Assembly: GCF_027853915.1 (NCBI RefSeq)
Contig: NZ_JAQGLA010000020.1
Span: 1-64,000 of the forward strand
DNA from: Saccharopolyspora oryzae
Lineage (GTDB): Bacteria; Actinomycetota; Actinomycetes; Mycobacteriales; Pseudonocardiaceae
Reading direction: 5' to 3'
DNA: 64,000 bases
A program made the translations under genes and the position numbers. The notes under the pieces were generated by a model that was given only the letters and a program-made list of their open reading frames with translations, ran no database searches and was not told where the DNA came from. Of this stretch, positions 7,726-16,325 are shown piece after piece. Each line of letters begins with the position of its first letter. The first letter of the stretch is position 1.

Positions 7726-9426
7726 GTGGCGCGCTCCTACCAGGAATTCCGGGCCATGGACGAGGTGGCCGCCATGCAACTACCCGCAGAATTCCGACGC
7801 GCCGAAGCCGAATACGCCTCCCTGAAGCAACAGGTCGCCGCCGGACAGATGAGCACGGCGAAGTTCGAAGCCGCTCTGCTGGAAACGATGGTCAAGCACG
7901 AACACCGCTTCTGGATGCTGGGCGCGAACAGCGGCCGCTGGTACGTCCACGGCGACGCCGGATGGGCGGAGGCGGAGCCGCCGACGATTCCCTCCGCCCG
8001 CACCGCGGAACCACCGGCACAGCCGCCCGCGATGCCCGCCACTCGCACCGCGGAACCGGCGGCGACGCCGACTGCGGGCACCGCCATCGGCCCGCCACAC
8101 CGCACTCCGAGCCCACCGCCCACCGGACCCCCGCCCGGCCCGGGTGCCCCGCCTTCGGAGCCCGCCGTCCACGCATTCGCCGAACCGAGCCCACCGTCCG
8201 TCCAGCCGCCGTTCTGGCCCCCTCCGGCGCAGGCGGGAGCGGGGGACGTGTGCGTCTCGTGCGGGATCCGGGCGGGTGCCGGGCCGACGTGCCCGGCCTG
8301 CCATCAGGTGCACGGACTGCCCGCCGGTGTCCGGCTTTCCAGCCGCGGCAAGCGGTTGGTGGCCTCGTTGCTGGAGCCGGTGTTGTTCGTCGTCACGCTC
8401 GGCATCGGTTGGTTCGTGTGGATGCTGATCGCGTGGGCGCGGGGAACCACTCCCGCGAAGCAGTTGCTGCGGATGAGGGTGATCTGGGTCGCCAACCGGC
8501 GCGCGGCCACGTGGGGGCGGATGTTCCTGCGCGACTTCTTCGCCCGCGGCGCCGTGCTGACGGTCATCGGCATCCTGACCCTCGGCATCGGCTGGCTGGT
8601 CGCCATCCTCATGATCTTCGGTCGCACCCGTCGGCCGCTGTGGGACCGGATGGCGTCGACGCTCGTCGTGGACGGTTACGTCGACAATCCGCCGCAAGCA
8701 CCCCCCGCGCTGGCGGATGGGGAAGCCGCGTCGTACGCGCGCAAGGACCGCATCCTCGCCGTGGCCGGGGTCGCCTCGGTCGTCCTGCTGATCGCCGGGG
8801 ACGCCCTGTTCCAGCAGATGCTGGCGAACCACTTCCTGCGCCCGTTCGGCCCGGCCTCGGGCTACGCCGGCCTCCAGGCCAACCCGGAGTTCACCCCGCC
8901 TGGCCCGGCCGCCCCGGTGCCCAATCCGCAACCGCCGCCCCCGAGCCCGACCGCGGTCGTCCCACCCGGGCCACCCCCGACCGGGCCTGCGGCAGTGCCA
9001 CCGGTGCAGGCACCCGCGGATATGTCGGTGAGCGTCGCCCCCGAGGTCGCGGCGCAACCCGGGGCGATGGCGGCGGCGACCGGACTGGGCACCTACTTCG
9101 CCGGTATCGACACGGGGAACTTCGACCTGTCGTGGGCCACGTTGACCCCCGGCGAGCAGCACCGGCTCGGCGACAAGACCGCTTGGGTGAACGAGCTCCA
9201 GCAGACCCGGGACACCGATGTGACGGTCTACCGCCTGCAGCGAGCCCCGGACGGCACCCAGCAGGCTTCGGTGCGGTTCACCAGCCACCAACCGGCCCGG
9301 TACGGACCGGACGGCGACACCTGCGACCACTGGGACCTCACCTACACGCTGGTCCCGAGGGGGAACATCTCCCTGATCGACGAGGTCGCACCGACGCACG
9401 GAGGAAGCGGGCACACCACCTGCTGA
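7726..9426 (+). CDS. RDD-family membrane protein with zinc ribbon
   Basis: The 566-residue product has an N-terminal helical segment, a long proline-rich linker, a four-cysteine zinc ribbon (Cys176, Cys179, Cys189, Cys192), an RDD domain with three membrane helices (about 200-330), another membrane helix near 355, a second proline-rich linker, and a C-terminal extracytoplasmic domain of about 115 residues. RDD domains are widespread membrane modules of poorly defined function. The start is uncertain: GTG 7726 and ATG 7756 are both possible, neither with a strong ribosome binding site. Confidence 0.75.
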   Translation: MARSYQEFRAMDEVAAMQLPAEFRRAEAEYASLKQQVAAGQMSTAKFEAALLETMVKHEHRFWMLGANSGRWYVHGDAGWAEAEPPTIPSARTAEPPAQPPAMPATRTAEPAATPTAGTAIGPPHRTPSPPPTGPPPGPGAPPSEPAVHAFAEPSPPSVQPPFWPPPAQAGAGDVCVSCGIRAGAGPTCPACHQVHGLPAGVRLSSRGKRLVASLLEPVLFVVTLGIGWFVWMLIAWARGTTPAKQLLRMRVIWVANRRAATWGRMFLRDFFARGAVLTVIGILTLGIGWLVAILMIFGRTRRPLWDRMASTLVVDGYVDNPPQAPPALADGEAASYARKDRILAVAGVASVVLLIAGDALFQQMLANHFLRPFGPASGYAGLQANPEFTPPGPAAPVPNPQPPPPSPTAVVPPGPPPTGPAAVPPVQAPADMSVSVAPEVAAQPGAMAAATGLGTYFAGIDTGNFDLSWATLTPGEQHRLGDKTAWVNELQQTRDTDVTVYRLQRAPDGTQQASVRFTSHQPARYGPDGDTCDHWDLTYTLVPRGNISLIDEVAPTHGGSGHTTC

Positions 9427-9532
9427 CCACGAACGCGCCCGGGGAGGTGCCGATCACGCAGCCGACTCGACCCGATGCGCTCTCGGGCACGCCCTGCCGC
9501 GACCGCGCATCGCGGGGAAGGAGGGGAGCACC

Positions 9533-10261
9533 ATGGGAGCATTCGACGTTCGCTCGCGGCAGGTGGCCCCGAGTTCAGTGGCCTACCTCTACGGCGACCT
9601 GTTCATGGTCGACAGGTCGCGGAAGGGCCCCGGTACGGCGTACGAGGTCGAGGCTTCGGGCGTCAAGGTGCCGGAAGGCCCGTTCTCCACTGAGTTGATC
9701 ACGATCGCCCTGTGGGCGCTGCAGGACGCGGGTGCTGTCCGCATCGAGGGCCACGAGCACCGAATGCTCGGGCTCGCCCTCAGCCGCCGGGTGCGCATCA
9801 TCCGCACGACCCCGCCCGGCGAACAACCGGTGCACAACGGCCTCGAAGCGATCTTCATGCGTCGGTTGGCCTCCGCGAAGGCCGCCGAGAAGGGCGAAGA
9901 GCTCTCGGCGTTGATCCGGGATCTGATCCCCACCAAGCATCAGCGCCCCCACAGCGTCGTGTTCAGGATCATCAAGAAAGACCTGGCGGCACTGGGCCTC
10001 GAGACGCCCGTCGAATTCGAGTTCCAGCGGATGTGGGGCCTGCGCAGCAGCGAGAAGGCTGTCGCCTACCAGCCCGTCATGGAGCGGATCCACGAGCTCG
10101 AACCCGATGCGCGCGCCCTCGCCCAAGCGTGGCTCACCTTCCGGCGCAAGGAGCCCGCCCTGGTCGACCTGATCATCAACCGGCTCGAGGAGACCCTCGG
10201 CAGCCGGATGGTGGACGATCCCAGCTCGCTCACCAACAAGACCTGGGACGGCCTCACCTAA
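9533..10261 (+). CDS. Hypothetical soluble protein
   Basis: The 242-residue protein has no signal peptide or membrane segment and is helical in its second half. AAGGAGG stands 8 nt before the ATG, the strongest ribosome site in this part of the window, so translation is likely. The first half (VAYLYGDLFMVDRSRKGPG, then FSTELITIALWALQDAGAVRI) might hide a small winged-helix-like fold. I do not recognise the family. It ends convergently to the exoribonuclease gene. Confidence 0.7.
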   Translation: MGAFDVRSRQVAPSSVAYLYGDLFMVDRSRKGPGTAYEVEASGVKVPEGPFSTELITIALWALQDAGAVRIEGHEHRMLGLALSRRVRIIRTTPPGEQPVHNGLEAIFMRRLASAKAAEKGEELSALIRDLIPTKHQRPHSVVFRIIKKDLAALGLETPVEFEFQRMWGLRSSEKAVAYQPVMERIHELEPDARALAQAWLTFRRKEPALVDLIINRLEETLGSRMVDDPSSLTNKTWDGLT

Positions 10262-10264
10262 CTA

Positions 10265-10294
10265 ACGGGGCCGAGGAGACAAACCCAGCCCCGT
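10265..10294. terminator. Hairpin between convergent genes
   Basis: ACGGGGC (10265-10271) pairs with GCCCCGT (10288-10294). The hairpin lies between the stops of the converging genes at 10261 and 10304 and could serve both. No T-run follows, which is common for actinobacterial terminators. Confidence 0.4.
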
Positions 10295-10303
10295 GGCACT
10301 CGT

Positions 10304-10804
10304 CTACCAGATGAAACCGCGCTTGCGGCGGACGTCCTCGATGACCTTCCAGCGCTCCAGGTTGTGCTTGGCGTCGGCGAGGGCGTCGTGGGCGTTGTCC
10401 GGCGCTGCGGGCAGCTTCGGCTTGCCGACGTCCTCCCAGCGCTGCCGGAGGTCGCGGGTGAACTTGGGGATCCGGGAGGGCAGCATCGGCATCGCGCCCC
10501 ACAGCTGGGCCAGCGCCACGTGGTCGTAGGCGGCGTACCAGGCCCACAGCTCGGGGTTCGAGCCGCGCGCGGTCATGAAGGCGTAGAGGTCTTCGCGGAT
10601 CCGGGCGCGGGAGCGCCAGCTCTTGTCCGAGGGCGGCGGGAGCTGCGGCAGCACGTGCTGCCGGACCCAGGCGCCCGCGCGGGACGCGTCGAACTCGGTG
10701 GACACCGCGTAGAACTCGCGACCGTCCTCGCCGACCATGCCGATCGACACCAGCTCGATGGTCTGCCCGTCCTCGATGAACTCGCAGTCGTAGAAGAACC
10801 TCAC
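10304..10804 (-). CDS. Polyadenylate-specific 3'-exoribonuclease AS-type (DEDD)
   Basis: This 166-residue protein belongs to the compact DEDDh RNase family typified by M. tuberculosis Rv2179c, which removes 3' nucleotides from structured RNAs with adenylate-rich tails. The acidic site is visible: Asp6 and Glu8 in YDCEF, Asp94 in AAYDHVAL, and His139 with Asp144 in HDALAD. Its length equals the family norm. Orthologues sit in the same neighbourhood (acyltransferase, ArsA-like ATPase) in mycobacteria. Confidence 0.85.
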   Translation of the reverse strand: MRFFYDCEFIEDGQTIELVSIGMVGEDGREFYAVSTEFDASRAGAWVRQHVLPQLPPPSDKSWRSRARIREDLYAFMTARGSNPELWAWYAAYDHVALAQLWGAMPMLPSRIPKFTRDLRQRWEDVGKPKLPAAPDNAHDALADAKHNLERWKVIEDVRRKRGFIW

Positions 10805-10901
10805 CTGGTCAGCGTAGGTGGGCTCGCCCAGGGCGGATGTTGCGGGGCAGCGCAGTCGGCCGCGGTCGGGCGGATCTCGTTCGACAGCCCGGAAAAGCGG
10901 G

Positions 10902-11648
10902 TCAGCCCGCCTTCGACTCGGGCACCCGGCCGCTGGAGCCCGTCGGCTTCCAGCCCGCGACGTGCTTGCCCTGCGCGGTCAGCTCGTCCTTGACCTTGGC
11001 CGCGTAGACGTCGACGTACTCCTGGCCGGACAGCTCCATCAGCGCGTACATGATCTCGTCGGTGATCGAGCGCTCCACGAACCGGTCGCCGGCCATCCCC
11101 TCGTAGCGGGAGAAGTCCAGCGGCGGCCCGACCTTCACGACGACCTTGTGCGGGTACCACATCTTCGAGCCGATGGGGTTGACCTTGTCGGTGCCGAACA
11201 TCGCGATCGGGATCACCGGCGCACCCGACTCCAGCGCCATCCGCGCCACGCCGGTCTTGCCCTTGTACAACCGGCCGTCCGGCGAGCGGGTGCCCTCCGG
11301 GTAGACGCCGAGCAGCTTGCCCTCGCGGAGCAGTCGAACACCGGTGTCCAGCGCGGCCTGCGCCGCGGCACCGCTGGAGCGGTCGATGGGCACCTGGCCG
11401 ACACCGGAGAAGAAGTACTTCTTGAACTTGCCCTTCACGCCCTTGCCGGTGAAGTACTCGCGCTTGGCCAGGAAGGTGACCCGCCGGGGCATCATCAGCG
11501 GCATGAAGAACGAGTCGGCGACCGCGACGTGGTTGCTGACCAGGATCGCGCTGCCCTCGGCGGGAACGTGCTCGACGCCTTCGACCTTCGGACGGCAGAA
11601 CAGCTTCATCAAGGGCCCGAGCAGAATGTGCTTCATCACCCAGTACAT
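10902..11648 (-). CDS. 1-acyl-sn-glycerol-3-phosphate acyltransferase
   Basis: A PlsC-type acyltransferase of about 248 residues, predicted to acylate lysophosphatidic acid or a related lipid at the inner face of the membrane. The catalytic HX4D motif is NHVAVAD (His40, Asp45) and the acceptor-binding motif is YPEGTRS (residues 116-122). Its N-terminus has a short hydrophobic anchor. The start may be ATG 11648 or the preceding GTG 11651; GGGAGG lies about 10 nt upstream. The neighbour order matches Rv2182c of mycobacteria. Confidence 0.85.
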   Translation of the reverse strand: MYWVMKHILLGPLMKLFCRPKVEGVEHVPAEGSAILVSNHVAVADSFFMPLMMPRRVTFLAKREYFTGKGVKGKFKKYFFSGVGQVPIDRSSGAAAQAALDTGVRLLREGKLLGVYPEGTRSPDGRLYKGKTGVARMALESGAPVIPIAMFGTDKVNPIGSKMWYPHKVVVKVGPPLDFSRYEGMAGDRFVERSITDEIMYALMELSGQEYVDVYAAKVKDELTAQGKHVAGWKPTGSSGRVPESKAG

Positions 11649-11834
11649 CACCGCGCGGCCGCCTCCCCTGCCAGCAAGATATCGCTGCTCAGCGTACGGA
11701 GCGCGCGCGAGCAGCACAATGCGATCTCGCTGATGGTGATCTACCGGACTCCGAGATCGGCGAGGCCGTCCCGTTCGTCGGTCTCGCATGCGACCATGAA
11801 CCGTACTGGCACGCCGATGCTTTGGGAGGCTGCA

Positions 11835-12602
11835 GTGCCCGTGCTCTCCGGCGCCGAGCCGTTCTCGCACGACGGATCGGACGACATCGGCGTCCTGCTC
11901 TGCCACGGTTTCACCAGCACCCCGCAGAGCATGCGGGCCTGGGGCGAGCACTTGGCCGCGGAGGGCTTGACCGTCCGATGCCCGCTGTTACCCGGGCACG
12001 GAACCCGCTGGCAGGACCTGAACCGGACCACCTGGCAGGACTGGTACCGGGCCGTCGAGGACGAGTTGGCCGAGCTGCGCGGGCGCTGCTCGTCGGTGTT
12101 CGTGTTCGGCCAGTCGATGGGCGGCACGCTCACCCTGCGGCTGGCCCAGGAGCACCCGGACATCGCCGGGATCGTGCTGGTCAACCCCTCGGTTCTGACG
12201 GAGCGCAAAGCCGCTCGGATGCTGCCGCTGCTCAGCCGGGTGCTGCCGTCGCTCGGCGGCATCCCCGGCGACATCGCCAAGCCCGGCGGGTTCGAACTGG
12301 CCTACCAGCGGCTGCCGCTGCGGGCGATGGCGAGCCTGCAGCAGCTGTGGGGAGTCGTGCGCCCCGACCTCGGGCGGATCCGGCAACCGGTGCTGCTCTA
12401 CCGCTCCGAGGTCGACCACATCGTCGAACCGGTCAACTCCTCGGTCGTGCTGGACGGGGTGCGCAGCGAGGACCTCACCGAGGTCGTGCTGACCGACAGC
12501 TTCCACGTAGTGACGTTGGACCACGACGCACCGCGGGTGTTCAGCGGTAGCGTCGAGTTCCTGCAACGGATCCACCGCGATCGGGTCGAGGAAGTCGTAT
12601 GA
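11835..12602 (+). CDS. Alpha/beta hydrolase (carboxylesterase / monoacylglycerol lipase-like)
   Basis: A 255-residue serine hydrolase. The nucleophile elbow GQSMGG places Ser94; the acid and base are likely the Asp of SEVDHIVE and the His of LTDSFHVVTLDHD. LLCHGFTSTP forms the oxyanion-hole strand. It resembles Est30-type carboxylesterases. GTG 11835 was chosen because GGGAGG lies 5 nt upstream. Its stop overlaps the next start as ATGA, so it is coupled to the membrane protein gene at 12599. The gene is divergent from the acyltransferase, hinting at a shared lipid-related role. Confidence 0.85.
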   Translation: MPVLSGAEPFSHDGSDDIGVLLCHGFTSTPQSMRAWGEHLAAEGLTVRCPLLPGHGTRWQDLNRTTWQDWYRAVEDELAELRGRCSSVFVFGQSMGGTLTLRLAQEHPDIAGIVLVNPSVLTERKAARMLPLLSRVLPSLGGIPGDIAKPGGFELAYQRLPLRAMASLQQLWGVVRPDLGRIRQPVLLYRSEVDHIVEPVNSSVVLDGVRSEDLTEVVLTDSFHVVTLDHDAPRVFSGSVEFLQRIHRDRVEEVV

Positions 12603-13072
12603 GCACGCGCCGCGACAACGCCGACGGGCCGGAGGACATCGACGCCGCCTTCGCCGAGATCATCGCCGACCTGGAGCGCGACGAGAACTTCGCGCGCTGG
12701 CCCGAAGACCGCGAGCCGGCCGGGGAGGACGAGCGGCCGGACACCGCCACCGAGCCGAAGCCCGTCGAGCCGACCTCGATCGAGCCCGCGGACAGCGGTC
12801 CGCGCGACTGGACGCCGACCACCGCCGAAGAGGACGAGCACTACGTCCCGCCGGAGCCCCCGCCGCTGCCGACCCCGCGGGTGACGACCCTGGCCGGGAT
12901 CGCGGTGATCGTGGTGGGCGTGCTGTTCGCCCTGGTACCCGGTCTCGCCGGGCTGTCCGGCACGGTCACCCTCCCGCTGGGCCTGGTCCTGATCAGCGGT
13001 GGCATCGGCTGGCTCCTCCTCCGCCTCCGCCAGCCTCCGCGGAGCTCCGACGACGACGGCGCCCAGGTCTGA
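12599..13072 (+). CDS. Small membrane protein with acidic N-terminus (DUF308-like)
   Basis: This 157-residue protein has an acidic, disordered N-terminal half and two closely spaced hydrophobic helices (about residues 97-115 and 121-140) forming a hairpin in the membrane, then a short basic-to-acidic tail. It is translationally coupled to the hydrolase through ATGA. The function is unknown. Confidence 0.75.
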   Translation: MSTRRDNADGPEDIDAAFAEIIADLERDENFARWPEDREPAGEDERPDTATEPKPVEPTSIEPADSGPRDWTPTTAEEDEHYVPPEPPPLPTPRVTTLAGIAVIVVGVLFALVPGLAGLSGTVTLPLGLVLISGGIGWLLLRLRQPPRSSDDDGAQV

Positions 13073-13084
13073 CCGGTCACCCCT

Positions 13085-14038
13085 TCAGCCTCCGGACGGA
13101 GCTTTCGGCGTGGCCAGGGCGTGTTCTCGGGCCAGTGTTGCGGCGCCGATCATGGCCGCCGGGTCACCGTGATGGGCGACGACCACCTCGGCCAGGGGCC
13201 GGTGGCCCGCTCCGGTCATCGTCGCCGCGTAGTGCTCGCGCGCCGCGTCGAGGTAGAGGTGCGCGGAGCTCGAGACGCCACCGGAGATGACCACGACTTC
13301 CGGGTCGTAGACGTCGGCGACCAGCGCCAAGCCCTCCCCCAGCCAGCACGCCAGGTCGTCCACCGCGCGCCGGGCCAGCGGGTCCCCGGCTTCCGCCGCG
13401 CGTGCGACGTCCACACCGGTCAGCTCGGCCAGCTCCCGCAATGCGCTCGGCTCGCTGCTGTCGCGCAGCATCTCGCCCGCCGTGGCCGCCAGCGCGGTGC
13501 CGCTGCAGTAGCGCTCCAGGCAGCCGCGCTTGCCGCACGAGCACTGCCGACCGCCCGGGACCACCCGCAGGTGCCCCAGCTCGGGCGCCACGCCGTGGGC
13601 GCCGCGGAAGACCTGGCCGTCGATCACCAGCGCCGCACCGATGCCCGTGCCGATGGCCACCAGCGCGGCCACCCGCGCACCGGTGGCCGCCCCGAAGCGC
13701 TGCTCGGCGATGGCCGCCGCGTTGGCGTCGTGCTCGAGCACGACCGGGAGCCCGAGTTGTTCGGCGAGCTCGTCGGCAACGGCGACCTGCCGCCACGCCA
13801 GGTGCGGCGCGAAGCGAACGACACGGCGGTCCTCGCTGACGAACCCCGCCACGGCGAGCCCGACCCCGGCCACCGGGTACCGGTCGGACAGGGCGCGCAC
13901 GGTCGCCGCGATCGCCGCGTTCAGCTCCGGGCCGCTCTTCGGCGTGGGAACCCGGCGGGTTTCCAGGATCTCGCCGTGCGGGTCGACGACGCTGGCGCGC
14001 ACGCTGGTGCCGCCGACGTCCACTCCGATGGTCAGCAC
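13085..14038 (-). CDS. glk: ROK-family glucokinase
   Basis: This 317-residue sugar kinase phosphorylates glucose, probably with ATP. The phosphate loop IGVDVGGTSVRA opens the protein; Asp104 in LEHDANAAA is the catalytic base; the ROK zinc site is His156 (ELGHL) with Cys166, Cys168 and Cys173 (CSCGKRGC). It is the last gene of a four-gene operon behind an ArsA-like ATPase, and its start overlaps the end of the preceding small gene. Known actinobacterial glucokinases of this type take part in carbon control, but this cannot be read from the sequence. Confidence 0.9.
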   Translation of the reverse strand: MLTIGVDVGGTSVRASVVDPHGEILETRRVPTPKSGPELNAAIAATVRALSDRYPVAGVGLAVAGFVSEDRRVVRFAPHLAWRQVAVADELAEQLGLPVVLEHDANAAAIAEQRFGAATGARVAALVAIGTGIGAALVIDGQVFRGAHGVAPELGHLRVVPGGRQCSCGKRGCLERYCSGTALAATAGEMLRDSSEPSALRELAELTGVDVARAAEAGDPLARRAVDDLACWLGEGLALVADVYDPEVVVISGGVSSSAHLYLDAAREHYAATMTGAGHRPLAEVVVAHHGDPAAMIGAATLAREHALATPKAPSGG

Positions 14039-14406
14039 CGCGCCTCAGCTTCGTCCAGCACCGTTCCCCCGACCCGCTGCACGCGGATGCGCTGCACCTT
14101 GGCGGGCGCATCCGGTTCGGGTTCTGCTTCCGCGGGCTGCGGCGCCGGTTCGGCCACCGCCTGCCGCAGCAGCTGCACGATCCCGAGCAGCTGGTCGTTG
14201 AGCTCCGGGCGGTGTCCGCGCACCAGCGCCACCGCCGCGCACAGCGGGCACCAGCCGCAGCCGCGCTCGCCTGCTTCCGAAGGCGGTTCCGAGGCCTGGT
14301 CGCAGCCGCGCAGGTACTCCTCGGCCTTGCCGGCCACGGCGTCGAGCAGCAGCCGCAGCTCCTCGACCAGTTGCTCGTGCTTGCGCGTTTCGTCCACAGC
14401 TCTCAC
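14032..14406 (-). CDS. Small conserved protein with CxxC motif
   Basis: About 124 residues: an amphipathic helical N-terminus, a cysteine cluster GCGWCPLCAAV near the middle, a second helix, and an acidic proline-rich linker ending in a short basic/hydrophobic segment. The cysteines could bind a metal. The GTG at 14406 overlaps the stop of the ArsA-like gene as GTGA; an in-frame GTG at 14415 is an alternative. It also overlaps the glucokinase start by 7 nt. The tight coupling to both neighbours suggests a shared function, which is unknown. Confidence 0.7.
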   Translation of the reverse strand: MRAVDETRKHEQLVEELRLLLDAVAGKAEEYLRGCDQASEPPSEAGERGCGWCPLCAAVALVRGHRPELNDQLLGIVQLLRQAVAEPAPQPAEAEPEPDAPAKVQRIRVQRVGGTVLDEAEARC

Positions 14407-15620
14407 CGCATCCACTGTTCCGGATCGGGCCGGAACCGCACGGTCAGCCCGTCGTCGCCGGCGATCGCCGAGGTCACGACGCAGCGCCGGAGGACCGCCG
14501 GCAGCGCGACCAACCGGCGGCGACCGTCCACTGTGATCGCCAGTTCATCACCGATGCGGGCCAGGTCCAGCTCCGCCGCGGGGTGCAGCGGCAGCGCGAT
14601 CTGCAGGGCGTACTCCGCGTCCAGCGACCGCCCACCACCGGTGACCCGCATGGCCGGCGCTGCCGCACCGCCCTCCAGCGGGTCCTCGTCGCCGTAGAGC
14701 TCGGCACCGAGTTCCGCCAGCGCGTCGGTGCCCACCGGCTCGGCGGCGCGGTGCTCCACGACGCGCAGGGGCAGGTCGGTCGCGGCGCGCACGGAGTCGA
14801 GGACGTCGTCCTGCTCGCGGCGCCGGGTGCGCAACCACTGCGCCGCCGCGCCGCGCGCCGATCCCGGGTGCGGCACCACGCGATTGGCGATCAGGCCGTC
14901 CACCCGGATCTGCTGCAGCGCCAGCGCGGTCACGGTCCGGCGGGTTTCCGCGGCGACCACCGATTCCGGGGTCAGCACCAGCCGCACGCCGGTGCCCGGA
15001 TCGGTGAGCATTTTCTTGAGCGCGGCGAGGCGTTCGGCCAGCCGACCCAGTCCGTCGGCGACCGCGTCCCAGCGCTGCACCTGGTCGCTGCCCGCGATGC
15101 CGGCCAGCAGTCCGCGCACCGCGCGCCGGTGCGCCGGGAACAGCCGCTCCAGGTAACCGGCCAGCGATTCCGGCAGGGCGAGCAGCCGCAGGGTCTCCGC
15201 CGTCGGACCGCAGTCGACGAGCACGGTGTCCCAGATCCCGCTGGCGGCCAGCCGGTGCACTTCGGTGAGCGCGAGGAGGTCCTCCACCCCGGGCAGCACG
15301 GTCAGCTCTTCGGCGTCGACCTCGTCCACCCCGGCGCCCTGCAGCATCGTCCGCAGGTGCTCGCGCAGCTCCCGCCAGGTGCCGTCGACGAGCGCGCGGG
15401 TCTGCACCTCGGCCGCGTGCAGCACGGCGCGGGAACCGTCCACCCGCACCTCCGCGGGCTCCGCGCCGAGCTCGACGCCGAGGGCGTCGCCCAGCGAGTG
15501 CGCCGGGTCGGTGGAGACCACGAGCACCTTCCCACCGGCCCCGGCCACGCGGGCGGCGGTGGCGGCGGCGAGGGTGGTCTTGCCCACCCCGCCCTTTCCG
15601 GTGAACAGCAGGATCCGCAA
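14403..15620 (-). CDS. ArsA/Get3-family ATPase
   Basis: A 405-residue P-loop ATPase of the deviant-Walker type: FTGKGGVGKTT at residues 6-16 and VVSTDPAHSLGDALG as the switch I region. A VDCGPTAETLRLLALPE segment matches the ArsA family. No arsenic operon is nearby, and the cysteines of arsenite pumps are absent, so a role as a soluble targeting or chaperone ATPase is more likely. The gene lies 4 nt after an SRPBCC gene, the arrangement known for Rv2184c/Rv2185c in mycobacteria. Confidence 0.85.
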   Translation of the reverse strand: MRILLFTGKGGVGKTTLAAATAARVAGAGGKVLVVSTDPAHSLGDALGVELGAEPAEVRVDGSRAVLHAAEVQTRALVDGTWRELREHLRTMLQGAGVDEVDAEELTVLPGVEDLLALTEVHRLAASGIWDTVLVDCGPTAETLRLLALPESLAGYLERLFPAHRRAVRGLLAGIAGSDQVQRWDAVADGLGRLAERLAALKKMLTDPGTGVRLVLTPESVVAAETRRTVTALALQQIRVDGLIANRVVPHPGSARGAAAQWLRTRRREQDDVLDSVRAATDLPLRVVEHRAAEPVGTDALAELGAELYGDEDPLEGGAAAPAMRVTGGGRSLDAEYALQIALPLHPAAELDLARIGDELAITVDGRRRLVALPAVLRRCVVTSAIAGDDGLTVRFRPDPEQWMR

Positions 15621-15624
15621 CGGC

Positions 15625-16068
15625 TTACTCGGCGTGCTCCACCCGGCGCTTGAGCTCCTTGAGCGCCGTGTCCATGATCATCTTCTCCGCCTTGCGCTTG
15701 AACAGCCCGATCATCGGGATGGCCAGGTCCACCGCGAGGCTGTAGGTGACCTCGGTGCGGTCTTCGGCCAGCGGGTTGAGCCGGTAGCTGCCGCGCTGCG
15801 CCTTCTGCACCTGTCCTTCGGTGAGCTCCCAGCTGACCGACAACCCGTCGGCCGCCCAGTCGTAGACGTTGACGTAGGTGTCCTTGACCACTCCCGCGTC
15901 CAGGACGAAGCGCACCTGCCCGGCCTTGCCGTCCGAGGTCTGGGAGAGCACCTCGGTCTCCTTCACCGCCGCCGCCCACTCCGGGTAGGCGGCGAAATCC
16001 CCGATGACGTCCATGATCCGCGCAGCGGGGGCCTCGATCACGATGGACTGGGTGGACTGATCGACCAT
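15625..16068 (-). CDS. SRPBCC-fold protein
   Basis: The 147-residue protein has a START/Bet v1-like fold with a lipid- or small-ligand-binding cavity. The opening VDQSTQSIVIEAPAARIMDVIGDFAAYPEWA is the classic start of the polyketide cyclase/dehydrase-like branch. It heads the operon SRPBCC, ArsA-like ATPase, CxxC protein, glucokinase. The ligand is not known. Confidence 0.85.
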   Translation of the reverse strand: MVDQSTQSIVIEAPAARIMDVIGDFAAYPEWAAAVKETEVLSQTSDGKAGQVRFVLDAGVVKDTYVNVYDWAADGLSVSWELTEGQVQKAQRGSYRLNPLAEDRTEVTYSLAVDLAIPMIGLFKRKAEKMIMDTALKELKRRVEHAE

Positions 16069-16141
16069 GCGCTGCAGGTTACCGGTCGAGGCAGACCTCA
16101 GTGCCCCCGAGGAGGCAGGTTGTCCCGGAGAAGTGTTCTCC

Positions 16142-16211
16142 GCACTCCTTTTGCGTGGCGGTGCGGGTAGCGGAACCTCAGACGCCGTCTGAGCTGCGGG
16201 ATCCCCGACTC
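16142..16211. repeat. 70-bp dispersed repeat, copy 1
   Basis: This stretch matches 19174-19242: a shared GCACTC-TTTTGC start, a CGGTGCGGGT-GCGGAACCTCAG core, and a CCCGACT end. It contains the hairpin CTCAGAC GCC GTCTGAG. It lies upstream of the SRPBCC operon. The identity of about 75 percent over 70 bp in unrelated intergenic positions marks it as a repeat family. Confidence 0.7.
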
Positions 16212-16272
16212 ATGTATGACCAATGCACAGCGCTGGGGCTGTCCTCGTCAGACGACGCCTGAGAACCCGCGG

Positions 16273-16313
16273 CGGCGCAAGCGCCGAGGGCGGGCTAAAC
16301 GCCTCCGGCGTTT
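16273..16313 (-). terminator. Double hairpin after the metallophosphoesterase gene
   Basis: Two hairpins stand side by side: AAACGCC/GGCGTTT (16297-16303/16307-16313) and CGGCGC/GCGCCG (16273-16278/16281-16286). The first lies 13 nt beyond the stop of the minus-strand metallophosphoesterase gene. A T-rich stretch precedes rather than follows the first stem, so this is a likely but not textbook terminator. Confidence 0.45.
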
Positions 16314-16325
16314 CAAAAAATTTCT

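Noticed and set aside
14403-15620. Arsenite pump ATPase
   Set aside because: The family match is to ArsA/Get3, but arsenic-binding cysteines and ars neighbours are absent.
16220-16325. tRNA- or sRNA-like fold in the gap after the metallophosphoesterase gene
   Set aside because: The stems are simple hairpins with no TPsiC-like sequence and are better explained as a terminator.
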